Below, in pieces: positions 1-12,600 of a DNA stretch of 64,000 nt. A program made the translations under genes and the position numbers. Origin of the DNA: Quercus robur (Eukaryota; Streptophyta; Magnoliopsida; Fagales; Fagaceae); contig NC_065542.1 in the NCBI RefSeq assembly GCF_932294415.1, positions 1,691,501 to 1,755,500 on the forward strand. Reading direction: 5' to 3'. Below the pieces are notes generated by a model. That model saw only the letters and a program-made list of their open reading frames with translations, did no database searches and was not told the DNA's origin. Within the stretch, counting starts at the first letter, position 1; every line of letters starts with the position of its first letter.

Positions 1-591
1 AAAAAAATACAAAAAATAATAATAATAAACAAAATAGATTCCAATATGTTTGACTGTAAGTCTGCTATAAGATGCTTCCAAAAAGAGAATTTACTTACTA
101 CATTCAGGATTTCCTAGAGATTAATATTCATGGAGGAAAAAAATAAATAAAAATAGATGCACCTATAGAAATAAGATGCATCAGTGCATGTATTTATCAA
201 AACAAGCTCAGGAAAACAAAAATCTAATTGCCTTTAAGTACATTCTCTACAGAATAGAAAAGACAGAACATCAGTTAAGGAATGAAGTTTCAAATTACAA
301 ATCAAATACAGATCATGAAGTACAGTTTCTAAGCAAAACATCTAACGGTCAAGGATTTTCTACAATGTGAAACAGATGAGGTATGTTGGTATATGTTGGT
401 ATATAGAGTGTCATATCCAAGTTAGCCATACAGCCTACATTATAGTCTCTGGATTTCTAAAACTAATTCCTCAGTTCTACTGAACATTGAGATCTAATTA
501 CTCAGGAATCAAATTCTCATGAGTTTAGAAACTCATGAGAATCGTAAATGCTCAAGAATTTTTTTTTTATATAAAAAATCTACCAAAAAAC

Positions 592-965
592 CATGCCCTT
601 AAGGTTGTTCATCATAGAGCACAAATAAACAGTTTCCAGCAGAATATAAATCTAAATACGGATGATCAGATTCCATGATGAAAAAATCACGGCATCATTC
701 ATGGATACAATACTTAAGATTATCTGATCTTACCAGTACTTTAATGCAATTATGGCATCATATGCCCTTATAGTTGTTCATCATAGAGCACAAATAAACA
801 GTTTCCAGTAGAATATAAATCTAAATATACACTTATAAAAAATATATATAAATCTAAATATGGATTATCAGATTCCATGAAGAAATCATGGCATCATACA
901 TGGATACAATACTTAAGATTATCCAATCTTACTAGTACTCTAGTACAATTATGGCATCATATATG
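592..965. repeat. Imperfect tandem duplication, about 170-bp unit
   Basis: Two adjacent copies share GTTGTTCATCATAGAGCACA, a block ending in AGTATAAATC-like sequence, and GGATACAATACTTAAGATTA. The second copy carries a small AT-rich insertion near 830-850. The copies differ at several bases, so the duplication is not recent. I see no gene between positions 1 and 1060. Confidence 0.8.
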
Positions 966-1065
966 CAAATACACCAGTTCCCCCAAACTTTGCAAACTAC
1001 ATTTAAGCACCAAAGAAGGCTAAAAATATTCTAGCAACTCACATATTTTATACTGCGTAACTTAC

Positions 1066-2589
1066 TTTAGATTCAATAGCTTCTCCATACATTCGCAGCT
1101 CTTTAACAATACTCATCATATGGAAATTTAACTCAGCGTTCAAACCTGGGAGAACCATTCTGATATGCTGCTCCAGAATCTGAATAGGAAACAAATAACA
1201 TCAACAATGAAAAATCAAAAGAAAAAAATTAATGAAAAATAATCAAGAGTAAGAGATCTGAATACAAAACAAACAAAATCAACAATGACCAGTCAAAAAA
1301 CAGAACAAAAAATTAATAAAGACAACAAATTGTCTAAATAAGAAAGGGAAACAGAATCACAACCATTCCATTTTCCATTGCTCCAATATCTAAAAAGTTT
1401 AATTAGTAAAAAGTATATCATCTCATGCACGCTATGCATTTAGTAATTTATATGAAAAGAAAAGCACTCAGCTGTTTCCTGTCTGCATCACCAATGGGAC
1501 CATTTACAATTTTCAAAAGCTAAATGAAATTAAGCTTAACATTAACCCCTAATTAATAATAATCGGCCTCTTTTTTATAAGTTTTGGCCCCAAGAGAGGG
1601 AGAAGGGAAGATTCGAACTAGTGAATACTGCCTAATGTGACATGGTCCCTAGCCGATTGTGCTACCCTTGGGGTTAATTTAATAACAAAATGCAACAATT
1701 CCATGATGGGAGCTCTCAAAGACTCAAAAAACCCATTTTTTTCCTTTGTTTGTAGCTGTGAAATTGAAGAGATTCAAGGAAGACCCATTTGCCAAAAAAC
1801 CCCAATTTATGTACTTATACTCAATATTGAAAAAAAGAAAACAAAAAAAAATTTAATGATAGGCTAACAAGAAAAGGCTAATGACCAAAAAGCAGAGCAT
1901 AAGCCCAACTTCTGCATGAAGTACAAATTCAAGCAATAAAAATTAATTACCTGAATGAGCAGAAGTTGCACCATGCCGTTTTGAGAGCTAACTCCGATCA
2001 GGTGCAATAATTGGGTTCTCAAAGTTACTCACCAGTGCATCTTTCGGAGGATCATATGGAGGCACGTTTTCAAGTTCTGCTTTACAAGCAGCAAGAAAAA
2101 GTTAGCTTTAATGATTCTTTGTTACCGAGATTCTTCTTGCAACCTCACGTGTTCCACTTCTTTATATTTCTTTCTAATACCCCTTAGGAAAAAATATAAA
2201 GAAATGGAAGACCTGAGGAAGCAAGAAGAATCTCGGGAACATAGAATAATTAAAGCTAAGTTTTTCTTGCTGCTGCAGAAGCAGAACTTGAAAACATGCC
2301 TCCATATGAACCTCTAAAAGATGTACTTGTGAGTAACTTTGAGAACCCAATTATTGATTTATGCCTCAGGTCGTGGGTTATGACGTGAACCCACGACCTG
2401 AAGCTTGAAGCCCATTTTGACGAAAATACTTTTCAGTAAAAAAAGATTAGAAACCTATTAGAAATAAGTCATGCCATGGAAAACAACACACCCACGAACC
2501 ATTTACAAATTTAATTGTATGAAGTAACCAACCTCAGTATTAATCCTTGTTTTGGATATGGCATCATCCTTGAGCAACTTCTTCAATAC
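1066..2589 (-). CDS. Exon blocks of an unrecognised multi-exon gene (partial)
   Basis: Five blocks with AG/GT borders lie on the minus strand: 2589-2533 (VLKKLLKDDAISKTRINTE), about 2076-2033 (LENVPPYDPPKDAL), 1519-1468 (LLKIVNGPIGDADRKQL), 1389-1364 (IGAMENGM) and 1179-1066 (ILEQHIRMVLPGLNAEL..., ending in YGEAIESK before a GTAAGT donor). The last three join in consistent phase (1, then 0), which argues for a real gene rather than chance. The block at 2589 does not join the block at 2076 in phase, so an exon between them may be missing or disrupted; an inverted duplication lies exactly there. I do not recognise the protein. The final exon recalls the middle region of dynamin-like proteins only loosely. 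No start or stop codon was identified. Confidence 0.5.
1998..2355. repeat. Foldback (inverted) duplication containing an exon
   Basis: Arms of about 165 bp (roughly 1998-2165 and 2185-2352) are reverse complements at about 85% identity, with only some 20 bp between them. Each arm has an exon-like stretch ending at GTGAGT: LENVPPYDPPKDAL on the minus strand and ELENMPPYEPLKDVL on the plus strand. Each is followed by intron sequence AACTTTGAGAACCCAATTAT. A third, direct and more degraded relative lies near 2705-2800. Confidence 0.8.
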
Positions 2590-2599
2590 CTGCACAAAG

Positions 2600-3680
2600 T
2601 TCACTAACCATTAGCATCAGAAGTTGAAAATCTGTATACACTGCCAATAACCAAAAAACCTTCAAACATAGTCACTTGCCTTACGAAATGGAGAAACTAT
2701 AAATAAATATAAGAGCTGAGGAAACAAGAAGAATATTGTCAACAAAGAATCATTGATGCAACAAGTTTGTAGCTACTGCTGAAACAGAACATAAAGCAAG
2801 ATAGTCGTATTGTTGTTAGTTTTTGGTGGTTTACTAATAATAAGATTCATTGCAAAAATGTCTTATTTACAAGTAACAAAAAAAAGGAAAATCATTATGT
2901 GCATGGTTTTTTCAAAGGTAGCTCTATTTACCTTATAGTGTTCCTGCTCTCTGTATAATTAGTTTGAAAGGAGTGATTGGACAAATTCAGCTGTGGCTTT
3001 TACTAAGTTCCTGAAATAGTTGCTAGCTTTCTCTTGATCTAAATAGTTCCTCAACTTAAACACTGGTTATAATTTACTCACTTCTGTTTCCTGGCCGTAA
3101 GTCGTTGATTGGTTGAACTCCAGTTCAAAACTTGTTCAGGATTTATTCTCGTAAGGCTCTCCTATCCCACTTAAGTGTTATGGCAAAGCCTAGGACTGCA
3201 ACTGTTTATTTATTTATAAACACTATTCCTCACCTATTTACCCCAACCTCATATTTCTCTTCTCTAACTCTTCCTCACCTAAGCAGTATATCTGTACATG
3301 TAAGTAATGGACATAAATAATGTAAGCTGCACCCACATGTAAGAGGCAAATATTATAAATATAGCTAGAAGCATGAGACAGATTGTATGTCTCCGCCTTG
3401 AATTATAAACCCAAAGGGTGACCCTCGAAGCTTTTTCTTGGACTCCTCAAGACACAACTTTTACATTTCTTGTATAAATATATACCCTAATAATAGAGCA
3501 GCAAAATTCTTTGTATCATCAAAGGACAATATTTCATTAATGTACAATGAAATAAGTCAAGATTCAAAGAAATAAAAAAAATCATTAATAAAAGAAATAA
3601 TTTAGATTCATATGTTGCAAAGAAAGATGAATAAGTCCAGAAAACTAAGAAACAAGCAACATATAACCCAAAATTACAAC
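2600..3680. other. Intergenic or intronic sequence, nothing recognised
   Basis: AT-rich sequence with no convincing exon, RNA gene or complete mobile element. The degraded relative of the foldback arm at about 2705-2800 is the only repeat noticed. Confidence 0.5.
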
Positions 3681-3684
3681 GTAC

Positions 3685-3936
3685 ATCCTTTTTGTCAACT
3701 CGATGCTGTTCCGGAGGTTGGCAAAAGAAATCAGCATCAGCACGCATAGGCCAACCCAGCCGAAAACAATCAACTGACCTACAATTCACGCCAACATAAC
3801 TTTTAATATACTACATTCTGTACATACGAAACTCATATAAACAAAGAAACACATAGTACCAGAAATCTTCATTTAAATCATCATAATTTCTCCACTGAGA
3901 ATGCTTTGCTTTTCCTTCTTTGCTTCTTTTAGCTTC
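3685..3936 (-). pseudogene. Callose synthase (CalS1/3-type GSL) fragment, two exons
   Basis: Exon a (3936-3860) reads EAKRSKEGKAKHSQWRNYDD then LNEDFW. Exon b (3778-3685) reads SVDCFRLGWPMRADADFF then CQPPEQHRVDKKD. They join within the tryptophan codon (TG|G) across a clean GT..AG intron. The pair matches the conserved segment just before the first membrane domain of plant callose synthases, plasma-membrane enzymes that make beta-1,3-glucan. The family usually has EYFW where this copy has EDFW. Callose synthases are about 1,900 residues long, yet no flanking exon such as the next NFVEIRSFWH-type exon appears on either side. I therefore infer a captured or left-over fragment rather than a working gene. 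Confidence 0.8.
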
Positions 3937-3939
3937 CTG

Positions 3940-4720
3940 TAAATCACAAAACAAATGGTAAGACAAAGCAGTCATATATCAATATAATAACATGCATTTT
4001 TATATACCCAAAAGAATGTGCAGAAGCAACACCTTTGCTATCGTCAAGAAAGGTATGGGAGTTACCACCTTCTTTAGAAAAGACTCATCGTCACCACCAT
4101 AGGCGGATGAAGATTGGTGATCGTCATGACCTTCTTGATGTATTCCTTGATAACCGAGTTACTATACTATATGAATGCCTTCTTTCATCAACAGGCTGGA
4201 AAGATACTTTACTATCAATGATTACTTTGCTCAACGAACCTAAACAACAATATCATTTTTACCTGAAATATAGAAGAGTGGAAGACCTTGAGGAGAATAT
4301 AAATGAAGGAAAATCTAAAAATGCAAATAATAGATAGGAATCAAGGGAGGGAGGCTGATGATCAATCCGCCAAAGACAAGAAGAGCAAGAAAATTCTGAA
4401 GAAAGTTATCACTCAAACCTTAAATGAAAACAAAAACAAGAAAAGACAGAAACAGATATAAATAGTTCGATCCTCATCATAATAACAAATAAATTTCGTA
4501 TTCTATTGATTTATTTAATTTTTTAAATTACATATGGAAAATCAGGGTAACAGTTTTATCCTTATCAGCCAATCCTTATACATGTACATACAATCTAGAG
4601 ACACACTAAATGAACTTACGAAAATTTTGGAGACCGATATAAATAGTCCAATAGTCAAAATGGAACTACATCAAGACTAAGTTATAAACGAACCATGCAC
4701 AAAAACAGGCAGTAACAACA
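3940..4720. other. Spacer with no recognised gene
   Basis: The sequence lies between the callose synthase fragment and the stop codon of the TPR gene. A 100-codon plus-strand reading frame at 4035-4337 has no recognisable domain and no splice or start context. It could belong to degraded mobile DNA. Confidence 0.4.
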
Positions 4721-4724
4721 GCAG

Positions 4725-6986
4725 TTACCGTCTTGAGTAACGATCTACAAGTGCCTTAGCTTTCTCTGGTGCAAAGAACCGTGCCTGCACATAGGCCATA
4801 GATACTAGCTTACATCCTTGATGTGTGCAATGTGTGTACGTTCTATATAAACATAATATAAGTGCCAAGGTTCCACAAAAGCATGATAATCATTGCAATT
4901 ACATAAAAAGATACAAAACGAGGTGACCCCTTCCCAAAGAGATCCATGGTTTTAAACTTCAACTTGTACCCAATCAACCAAGCTTATACAAAGAGGAGTC
5001 AAAAGTCGTGAGGCTTTGCATTTGAGATACAATTATTCCATCAAAGTCCCTTAAAATATTTTAGTTGCAAATTAGGAAAATTCAACACTTCAAGAGTTGC
5101 TCTAAACTTCAAGCCCTCCCATGTTAGTTCAAAAGAGGAGAGTTCAAAAATAAATAAATAAATAATTTTGAGTAGAATATAAAATATATGCACAGGCATG
5201 CTCATTACCTGTCAACATAAGCTGTAATCTCCCCAACTCTTTTACCATTATATACTTGGAAAATAGTCAGCATGGATCCACAATTACACAACAAAACAAC
5301 CATAACAATAATAAAGAAAAGAAAAGAAAATAATGCATCCACAAAACATAGAAAGCTGTAGTGCCTATTGTAGCTTGCTGGTATTACTTGTGCGATTGAG
5401 GTAGAAGAATGCGCATATGAACATAGACACATACATGATTACATGTATATTGACACATAAATATACATATATGCATTTCAAAAGACACTATTATCGATGC
5501 ATACATACATGTGTACATGAATTTCCATATACATGCATATGCCAATAAATATTCACATACTCACCTGAATAAACATCCTCTCTGCATCTCCAACTTTACC
5601 GTTTTCTTTCAAAATGATTCCCTGCAGAAGAATAATACCGATCAAATTTATATGCAAGTTCAGTTCATCTCAAAATATCTAAACTAGAAGCATAACCATC
5701 AACCAGCGGGAAAGAGGGAATCAAAACCAATAAAGAACAATGACGGATTGTGAAGAACAATGTCAGTAACCATTTTGCATGCATTTTTTGGACTCTGCAC
5801 TCCATTCAATCAGTAACCAGTTCTTATTTTTCCATTGGCAATTTCCTCCATATTCTTGAAAGATTCTATTCTCTCATATCATGCATTATTCAAACAGTAG
5901 TCACACAAATCAGAAAGAAGCATGAACACATAATTATGTAACAAATTTTTTTTTTTTGATAGGTTAAATTATTCTTAGATATAGTATCCAGAAACAATTT
6001 CCATGATCCCAGGATTTATAAAAGAATACTTAACAATTAGAATAGAGTGGATAGTGGATGTGCGTGATTTAAATATGTATTTACCTGTATCTACATGCAC
6101 TCAAAGTACTAATTTTGTTTTAATAAAATATAAATAAATAAAAAATCACCATGGATGTTTTACCAGTTTGTAAAGACATACACACCATTTTAATTAAAAA
6201 GCTTCATGATTAATTTTGCAGGAACCGCCGGTAATGAAGATTCATAGAGAGAACTCCTATTAGTGAGATTCTTGTAATACTACTAATACCCCATTTTTAC
6301 CATATGCTATACAGCATACATGCACAACACAAACACAAAATCTACACTAGGATCTAGGGTTTTTCCCCTCAATGTACATTCATGAAACTAAAATTTCAAA
6401 CAATCTTGATGAAATATTCCTTTTAGCCCCTGCAATTAGATAACATGGCGAAGTTGCAAAATGACTATTAATATAGATGTTAAATTACCGATTGTCCCAA
6501 AAGTTTAAACTATTGGAATATAGTATATTTAATCATTTAACCATATACTTCTAACACTCTCCTTCACATGTGGGCTCAAACTCTCTTTTAATAGGTGAGG
6601 CACAACATATGGGATTTTAAATGGGAGGTAGAGTAGAGGGGACATGAATCGAACTCGAAACCTCCTACTCTGATACCATGTTAAATTACCGATTGTTCCA
6701 AAAATTTAAGCTATTGGGATATTGTAAATTTAATCATTTAACCACATACTACTAACTATATATATATATATATAATCTTTTTTTTCTTCACTAAAGTGTC
6801 TAGCAATGCAAAGGTTTCATACATTGAGATCTTTATAACTGAATACTTTGTTCATTATCATATACATTTTGTACCTGGTATTGGCATATTTTGATGAGAT
6901 ATGCTGGTGTATTGGTAAAAAATAATTTTCATCTTAGTTCTAAATTAACAAACATTCCAAGCTATCTGGCCAGAACATTCATTGCA

Positions 6987-7023
<37 letters not shown>

Positions 7024-7141
7024 CCTTAGCTAAGTAACCACGGAAGTCATCTGGGTGACTAGAGATGAGGCGGTCGTAAACAGATACAGCATCACTGATA
7101 TGGCCCCAATCTGAATATGCTTTACCAAGAAGTAATTCAAC
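4725..7141 (-). CDS. TPR-repeat protein, C-terminal three exons (5' part missing)
   Basis: Three phase-0 exons read VELLLGKAYSDWGHISDAVS... (7141-7025, 39 codons), GIILKENGKVGDAERMFIQ (5621-5565, 19 codons) and ARFFAPEKAKALVDRYSRR plus a TAA stop (4784-4725). Together they give about two tetratricopeptide repeats, with the typical spacing of W/G/Y...A and P..A..., and a basic C-terminus. TPR proteins are helical scaffolds for protein-protein contacts. The sequence style resembles plant plastid-targeted TPR proteins, but the targeting region is not in view. All splice sites look good and no stop interrupts the frame. Upstream exons were not found between 7.15 and 17 kb, where a PMD element begins. 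The gene may be cut off, or its 5' part may lie much farther away. Confidence 0.75.
6478..6757 (-). mobile_element. TRIM (miniature LTR retrotransposon)
   Basis: Two direct repeats of about 79 bp (6478-6556 and 6679-6757) begin TGTTAAATTACCGATTGT on the plus strand. Read on the minus strand they have LTR-like TG..CA ends. Next to the plus-strand right repeat is CTCTGATACCA, which on the minus strand is TGGTATCAGAG, the classic primer-binding site for initiator methionine tRNA, placed directly after the LTR end AATTTAACA. The interior is only about 120 bp with no coding capacity. This is the structure of a TRIM. It sits in an intron of the TPR gene, in the same transcriptional orientation. A clean target duplication is not visible because the right flank is a TA repeat. 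Confidence 0.8.
6991..7021. repeat. (GA)n microsatellite
   Basis: About 15 uninterrupted GA units lie immediately downstream of the splice donor of the TPR exon at 7141-7025. On the transcribed minus strand this is a CT-rich run at the start of the intron. Confidence 0.95.
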
Positions 7142-7144
7142 CTG

Positions 7145-8840
7145 AAATAATTCTCATTGCAAAGAAAAAAATGGCAAAGACAACCAAGAAAAAAGCCACT
7201 GAAAATCAGATTTCATTTAAGAGAAAGCAATTAAAGGATGTCTGATGATGAAAAACATTAAAAAAAAAAATTGTCAAAATTTTAAATAAAAAAAACATTA
7301 AGGAACCTGAAACATTCAGCTATCATCTTAATTTGGTGCATGTATTATTGAGATTTTTTTCACATGTACTCTTATATATCCACGGAAAAAAGGATTTAAA
7401 AATTGAGGATACAACAAATATAAAAAAGGAAAGGCATGTTTGAACATCACATATAAAGGAGCTCTAGATTTATTTTCTAGAATAGGTTAAAAAGAATTCC
7501 TTTTGCAAGCTTTCAAATTAGATTGGAGTGACAAACAAAGAGAAAGCAGAAAATTAGAGAAAGTAGCTAACTTGTCTGTACACAAATAATACAAAATGTC
7601 AAATAAAAAAGATTGAGATGCATTCCCTCTTTTTTTTTCCTCCCACAGCTATTAAGGCTTTCTTTATAGAGAGAATAAGAGAGGAGATGAAATGTTGTCT
7701 TTCCCCATACTATTTTAAAATTTTAATATCATTAGTATTTCTTTTTTTGAGAATCAAATTTGAATACCATTATTATTATACATTTTCAATGATATCATTC
7801 CTGAGGCTGCTTCTTTAGCTAAAATAAACAGAGGTTTTGAGCCCTTGTCACAGCCCCAAAGGACCTCACTTCTGAGGAGGCACACAATGGAAAAGAATTC
7901 GGATCTTACTATAGATGAGTTTTTAAAAATAAAAGAGTAATAATCAATTTTTTGTTTTAATAATAGGGTTGATGACTTGGTCTTACTCCTTTGTTATTCA
8001 GTAGCCTTTCACTTGCTAATTAGTAAGTATTATAAACTAAAAACACGATCACATAATAACATGATTCTTGGCTGCATTTAACAAAGAAAACTAATGTAAA
8101 AAATTGAATGCATAAATGCTGTTTCACATATATGACTTATCATTGTCATATATATGGTATCTTATTATTACTCCATAAGTATTAAAAGAGATGATGACAG
8201 CATTTTTGTGAAGGCATGCTTTCTAAAAACATTATCCACATAAAACCAAAGTCATTTTCATTGGTTGAACAAATGTAATACTTTAGTGAATCTAAAGGGC
8301 TAAAACCTTAGTATTGTAAGTTCTCTAGAACACTCCCTGAAAGGCAAATCAATTATGATGCAACATATTTTAAAAGGCTACACCCAAATCATAATCAAAT
8401 TTCCTTCAAGTTGCTGATTTATGATGCTTAAAATCCTCCCTTTTCCTTTTACTTTTGTAATTTTGGAATCTTAGAAGTGTAATCTGTGATTGAGAAACTA
8501 CAACTCACTTGATTGAGAAACTACAACTCACTTTCGCTGCTGCACTACAACACTGTTGAATTGTTGGTAACCTGCCAATTAAAAAAACCATAAAGTTAGA
8601 GCATGAAAGAGAATAGACAATACACGAACTGTGAACAATAAGGTGCTTTTAAGTACCAACTACAGCAGAAGGAAGCAGCAGTGTAGCACTGTACATGAAT
8701 ATCTACCTCCAGCTAATGTCCCAGCTGTACCTTTCACCTAGTTCAAATAATGTACATTAAAACCATTTCGGCCACAAAAATAATTTCATGAACTTTTCAA
8801 CACCAGCTTGAAATGTCCAGTTAAAGGAATAAGGTATGAT
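7145..8840. other. Gene-poor stretch upstream of the TPR exons
   Basis: AT-rich sequence with no exon that continues the TPR gene. A 24-bp direct tandem repeat (GATTGAGAAACTACAACTCA) occurs near 8490-8536. The 3' side of the PMD element probably starts around here, but I could not place its end. Confidence 0.4.
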
Positions 8841-8845
8841 TTCAG

Positions 8846-9643
8846 TTACCTTTTTTGAACCTTACGCTTTCTCGTATAATAAGGAGGAGGTCTTGCATGT
8901 CCTTCGTCAGATGCCTCCGGCCCAGCATTGTGTCCATGTTTGTGCCCCCCTGTCCCACATAGAGGTGCCTTAGATATGCGTTTTGGCCGACCTTCTGCCG
9001 CTGCAGCTAACCCAACAGGCTGCTCAGGCTGAACATGGGGTGGGTCAACGGCTGAAGAAGGGCCAGTGGACGTACTGTGGGAAGGTGGGAGGGGTTGCAA
9101 GTCAGGAGGGGTTTGATCAAGACCCAGGTCAAATGATGGAATAGGTGATAGCTCAGGAAATGACCGTGGGGTGGGTGGAGGGATGGTGGGACTAGGGGAC
9201 TCATGTGGGGTGGGTGGAGGGATGGTGGGACTAGGGGACTCATGTGGAGTGGCTAAAGGGATGGTGGGGGTAGGGGATGGATGTGAGGTGGGTGAAGGGA
9301 TGGTGGGGCTAACGGATGGATGTGGGGTGGGTGAAGGGATGGTGGGGCTAAGGGATGGATGTGCGGTGGATGGAGAGGGATCGAGGGTAGGGAGAACCTG
9401 AGGGGTAGCAACAGGCGGACGAGAGCAACGTCCGGTAGGAGCTGTGCTCGTGCTTGGGCTCTCAGTAGTGCTTGGCCTCTGAGTAGGCGCTGCCGCAGGA
9501 GTAGCTGCCGGTTCGTTCGGGCCCTCAGGTTCCCGAGGTCGTACACGGCCAATCTCATGCACTGCCTCCAGCACATTAATAATGTCATTGTGGGCCTCCG
9601 TACCCACTGGGTGACGACGCATCATACGGACATATCCTTCAAT
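8846..9643 (-). repeat. Pro/Ser/Thr-rich coding minisatellite in PMD exon 5
   Basis: Between about 9165 and 9370 the exon holds roughly seven units of about 33 bp encoding PTIPPPTPHESPS-like motifs. Two units (9171-9243) are nearly identical. The reading frame stays open through the array, so unit gain or loss in steps of 33 bp changes tail length without a frameshift. Confidence 0.8.
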
Positions 9644-12600
9644 CTGCACATAGAAAAACCAAGTATATTAATAATGCAATATCAAAATGAAGAAAGGAAA
9701 TCAATAGATTAATATAGGCCGCAAGGTGAAGGTTAGTTAACTTCTTGATTTCTTTAGGACATGGAGATTGAGCTATGTACAGAAAGGTTGTAATGTAGTT
9801 GCTTTAAGGTTAGTTACATTTTCTACTAAAATGAAAGAGTGAGGGTGTAGTTGGATGAGACCCCTGCCTTTGTGTGGCAGGTGGTGGATACGGATGTAAT
9901 AAGAATAGTTTCTATGAATAAATTATGATATTTCTTATACAGAAAAAAGGGATTGAAAAAGTTAGTTTAGGGGTGTTTGTGCAACTAGAATAAAGTTCCT
10001 CAGGATATCAACGCATTTCATCCTTGCTTGATCATATCAAAGTTATCTAAAGAGATGAAATATTATTTCATGGTTCCCTATTAGAAATGACTAACACTAT
10101 GTAGATAAATAGTTCTAACACATCATAGGCAGGATTCATAATCCATAACATTTTATTCAATGTACATTCATGATAAAACCAGAAAACAAGATCTAGTACA
10201 CTATCTTTGCCAACAATTCTTTCTCGTCTCTTGAACAACATGAACCTGTGTCACTCAGTGAAATATATGACAAAGACCTGCAATCATCAAAAATAGTGCA
10301 TGACAACCTAGCTTAACTTCAAATCAAATTGTCCCTACTGAAATTCTTAGAATTCTGTTAAGCCCAGCACAACTTTGATTTTGTACTCATATTTTTTTGA
10401 TGATGTATGTAAATGAGAAGAAAAAAAAAATTATGCTTAATATAAAACCACTCTAGTTCTATCAATGGTATTCCCTTGACTCCAGCCCCCCAAGCCTTTC
10501 TAAATGAAATCTGTACTTATCAATAAATTATTTTAGAGCCAATGAGCTAGTTGCACAATTAGATTGAGTCTGAATTAAATCATGTATTAAAATTTGGAGA
10601 CTATAAATAATAAATCAGTAATTCCCTAATCCCCTACTCTAACTGATTGATACAGTAACCACTAGCCAACTCTCACACCCAACTCACAGCTACCAATAAC
10701 TGCCAGTAATTGTCACTAACTGATTTCCCTTCTTCTCATTATAATACAATAGCAATACAGTCCCTAACAGTTGTTGCCACTGCCATTGCTAGTACCACTA
10801 CCATCACTTGGCAGTGTCACAGCCATCACCACTGCCACAACTAGCACTCATCGGCATTACCACTACGACCACCACAATCATCACCACTGCTAACATTATG
10901 TTACCATATGATCATCAAATGACACATTCCCTACGGAATTTGAACTTGGGATTTGGATACTTGATTCCAAGTTCAAAATTCTGCAGGATTTTGGGATTAC
11001 CTTTCTTGTTAACACAAGCAAAGGAAACCAATATTGGGAACTATCAAGTTACAACTTTGAGTACAATTTCACCTCAAAATTCCTCATCTAAACACAATTT
11101 TTTTGAGAATTTCGAAATTCTTCTAAAAATATAAACCCATGATAGGTTCAAGTAAACTGATTTTCAATGATTTAGTACAGAAGTTATGTTGAGTATATTG
11201 GGAGCTTTCAACCTTGTAATCTAATCTAAGATTAACAACAGAATTAATTAGAGATGAAACAAGAGGTTAAGCATGAGCATAGTGTAAACTATGAACCACA
11301 GAAAGAAAGATTATTGTTTGTCTATAAGCAATCTTACGCAGACAACAATTTAAAAGGGAGGTTTGATGCTAAGCAAACATTGGACCACATAAGAAGAGTT
11401 CTCTAAACAGTGGTAAACTAAGTAACAAGTACGGTAAAATGTAGAACACGTGGAGAAGTTACCATTACAATGAATCTAGCACCGGGGATATCGATAAACC
11501 TTCGAGTTATCCTTGTGAACCAATCGAAGTACTGGTGCTGTAGAGGCATATCACCAAGCACTGCTTCACAACGATGTTGAAGGCGATGACCCCACTCCGT
11601 GAGATGCATAGCATGTCTCCGCATCCAATCAACACCCATCTTCCCCCTCAAATCAATGGCATGAAGCACCGGGTCCGTGTTAACATGGCGGGGAATTTCT
11701 TGGATCATCCCAAATTGCCGAACGACACGATCCGGTGTATGTTTCTCTACTAGATGGAAACATACAAGCGGCACCATTGCCGTCCACACTGCCCTCCCTG
11801 CAACGCACCACGGCGGAAGGTTCTCGTATTCATCTTCATACGGCTGCCACACCACCTACAACAGCCCAAAAACAAATATGCAACACATTAGGCAACTATC
11901 TTTCTATTTCAAAGTTCAGCAAATATATATCTTCTTGTTGAACATGTTGAACAAAGCATTTTCATACCTGGTTTGGCAACATTAACGCTATTTGCTCCCG
12001 ATACCTGTCCCTAAAGACCTGGGCGGGCCTATTTTTCTTGTTTGGGACCCACACCCACCTACAATCAAGAACAGGGGATCAATATCTACAACTTCCCAAG
12101 TAAGATAATATTATGATTAAAACTATAATGTAATCAGATATAACTACTAATAGAATCTTATAGAAATTTACTCAATTAATAATATCACTAGAATAAAAAA
12201 AAGTCCTTAAGCCAAACAAAGCACATACAAGCCACATGACAATGACAAAAAATTAGAGTATATTAACGTAATCATATATATTGAAACTCTGTTTAACATT
12301 TTTAAATGTTGACATAAATGTTTTCACATACCGTTTTAAATAAAAATGAAAATTTATATTTTAAGTTACATGATTGTAAGCTTAGGTAATGATCACATAT
12401 TGTAAATGAAGTTACTAAGGTACAGACTTACTTAAGGGACAGTGGACCACGCACTGGAGGACCATAAGCACCCACTGGTGGGCCACGCTCAACTGCCGGG
12501 CACAAAAAGGGGAATCTGGCCCACGCCCAATACTGGACCAACAGTAAACACCCACCAATCTGACTGGCTCTCTTATCGCTTGCCCTGCATAACTGTCGGT

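Noticed and set aside
1066-1179. Dynamin-like exon (ILEQHIRMVLPGL...YGEAIESK)
   Set aside because: The resemblance to the dynamin middle region is short and the neighbouring exon peptides do not look like dynamin. The gene is left unnamed.
1585-1675. tRNA-like or SINE-like sequence (GATTCGAACTAGTG, GCTACCCTTGGGG)
   Set aside because: There is a B-box-like word but no acceptor stem or anticodon arm, and no clear SINE ends.
8846-9712. Plus-strand Gly-rich frame at 9171-9401 and other frames over the PMD tail
   Set aside because: They are antisense shadows of the Pro/Ser/Thr-rich PMD exon 5.
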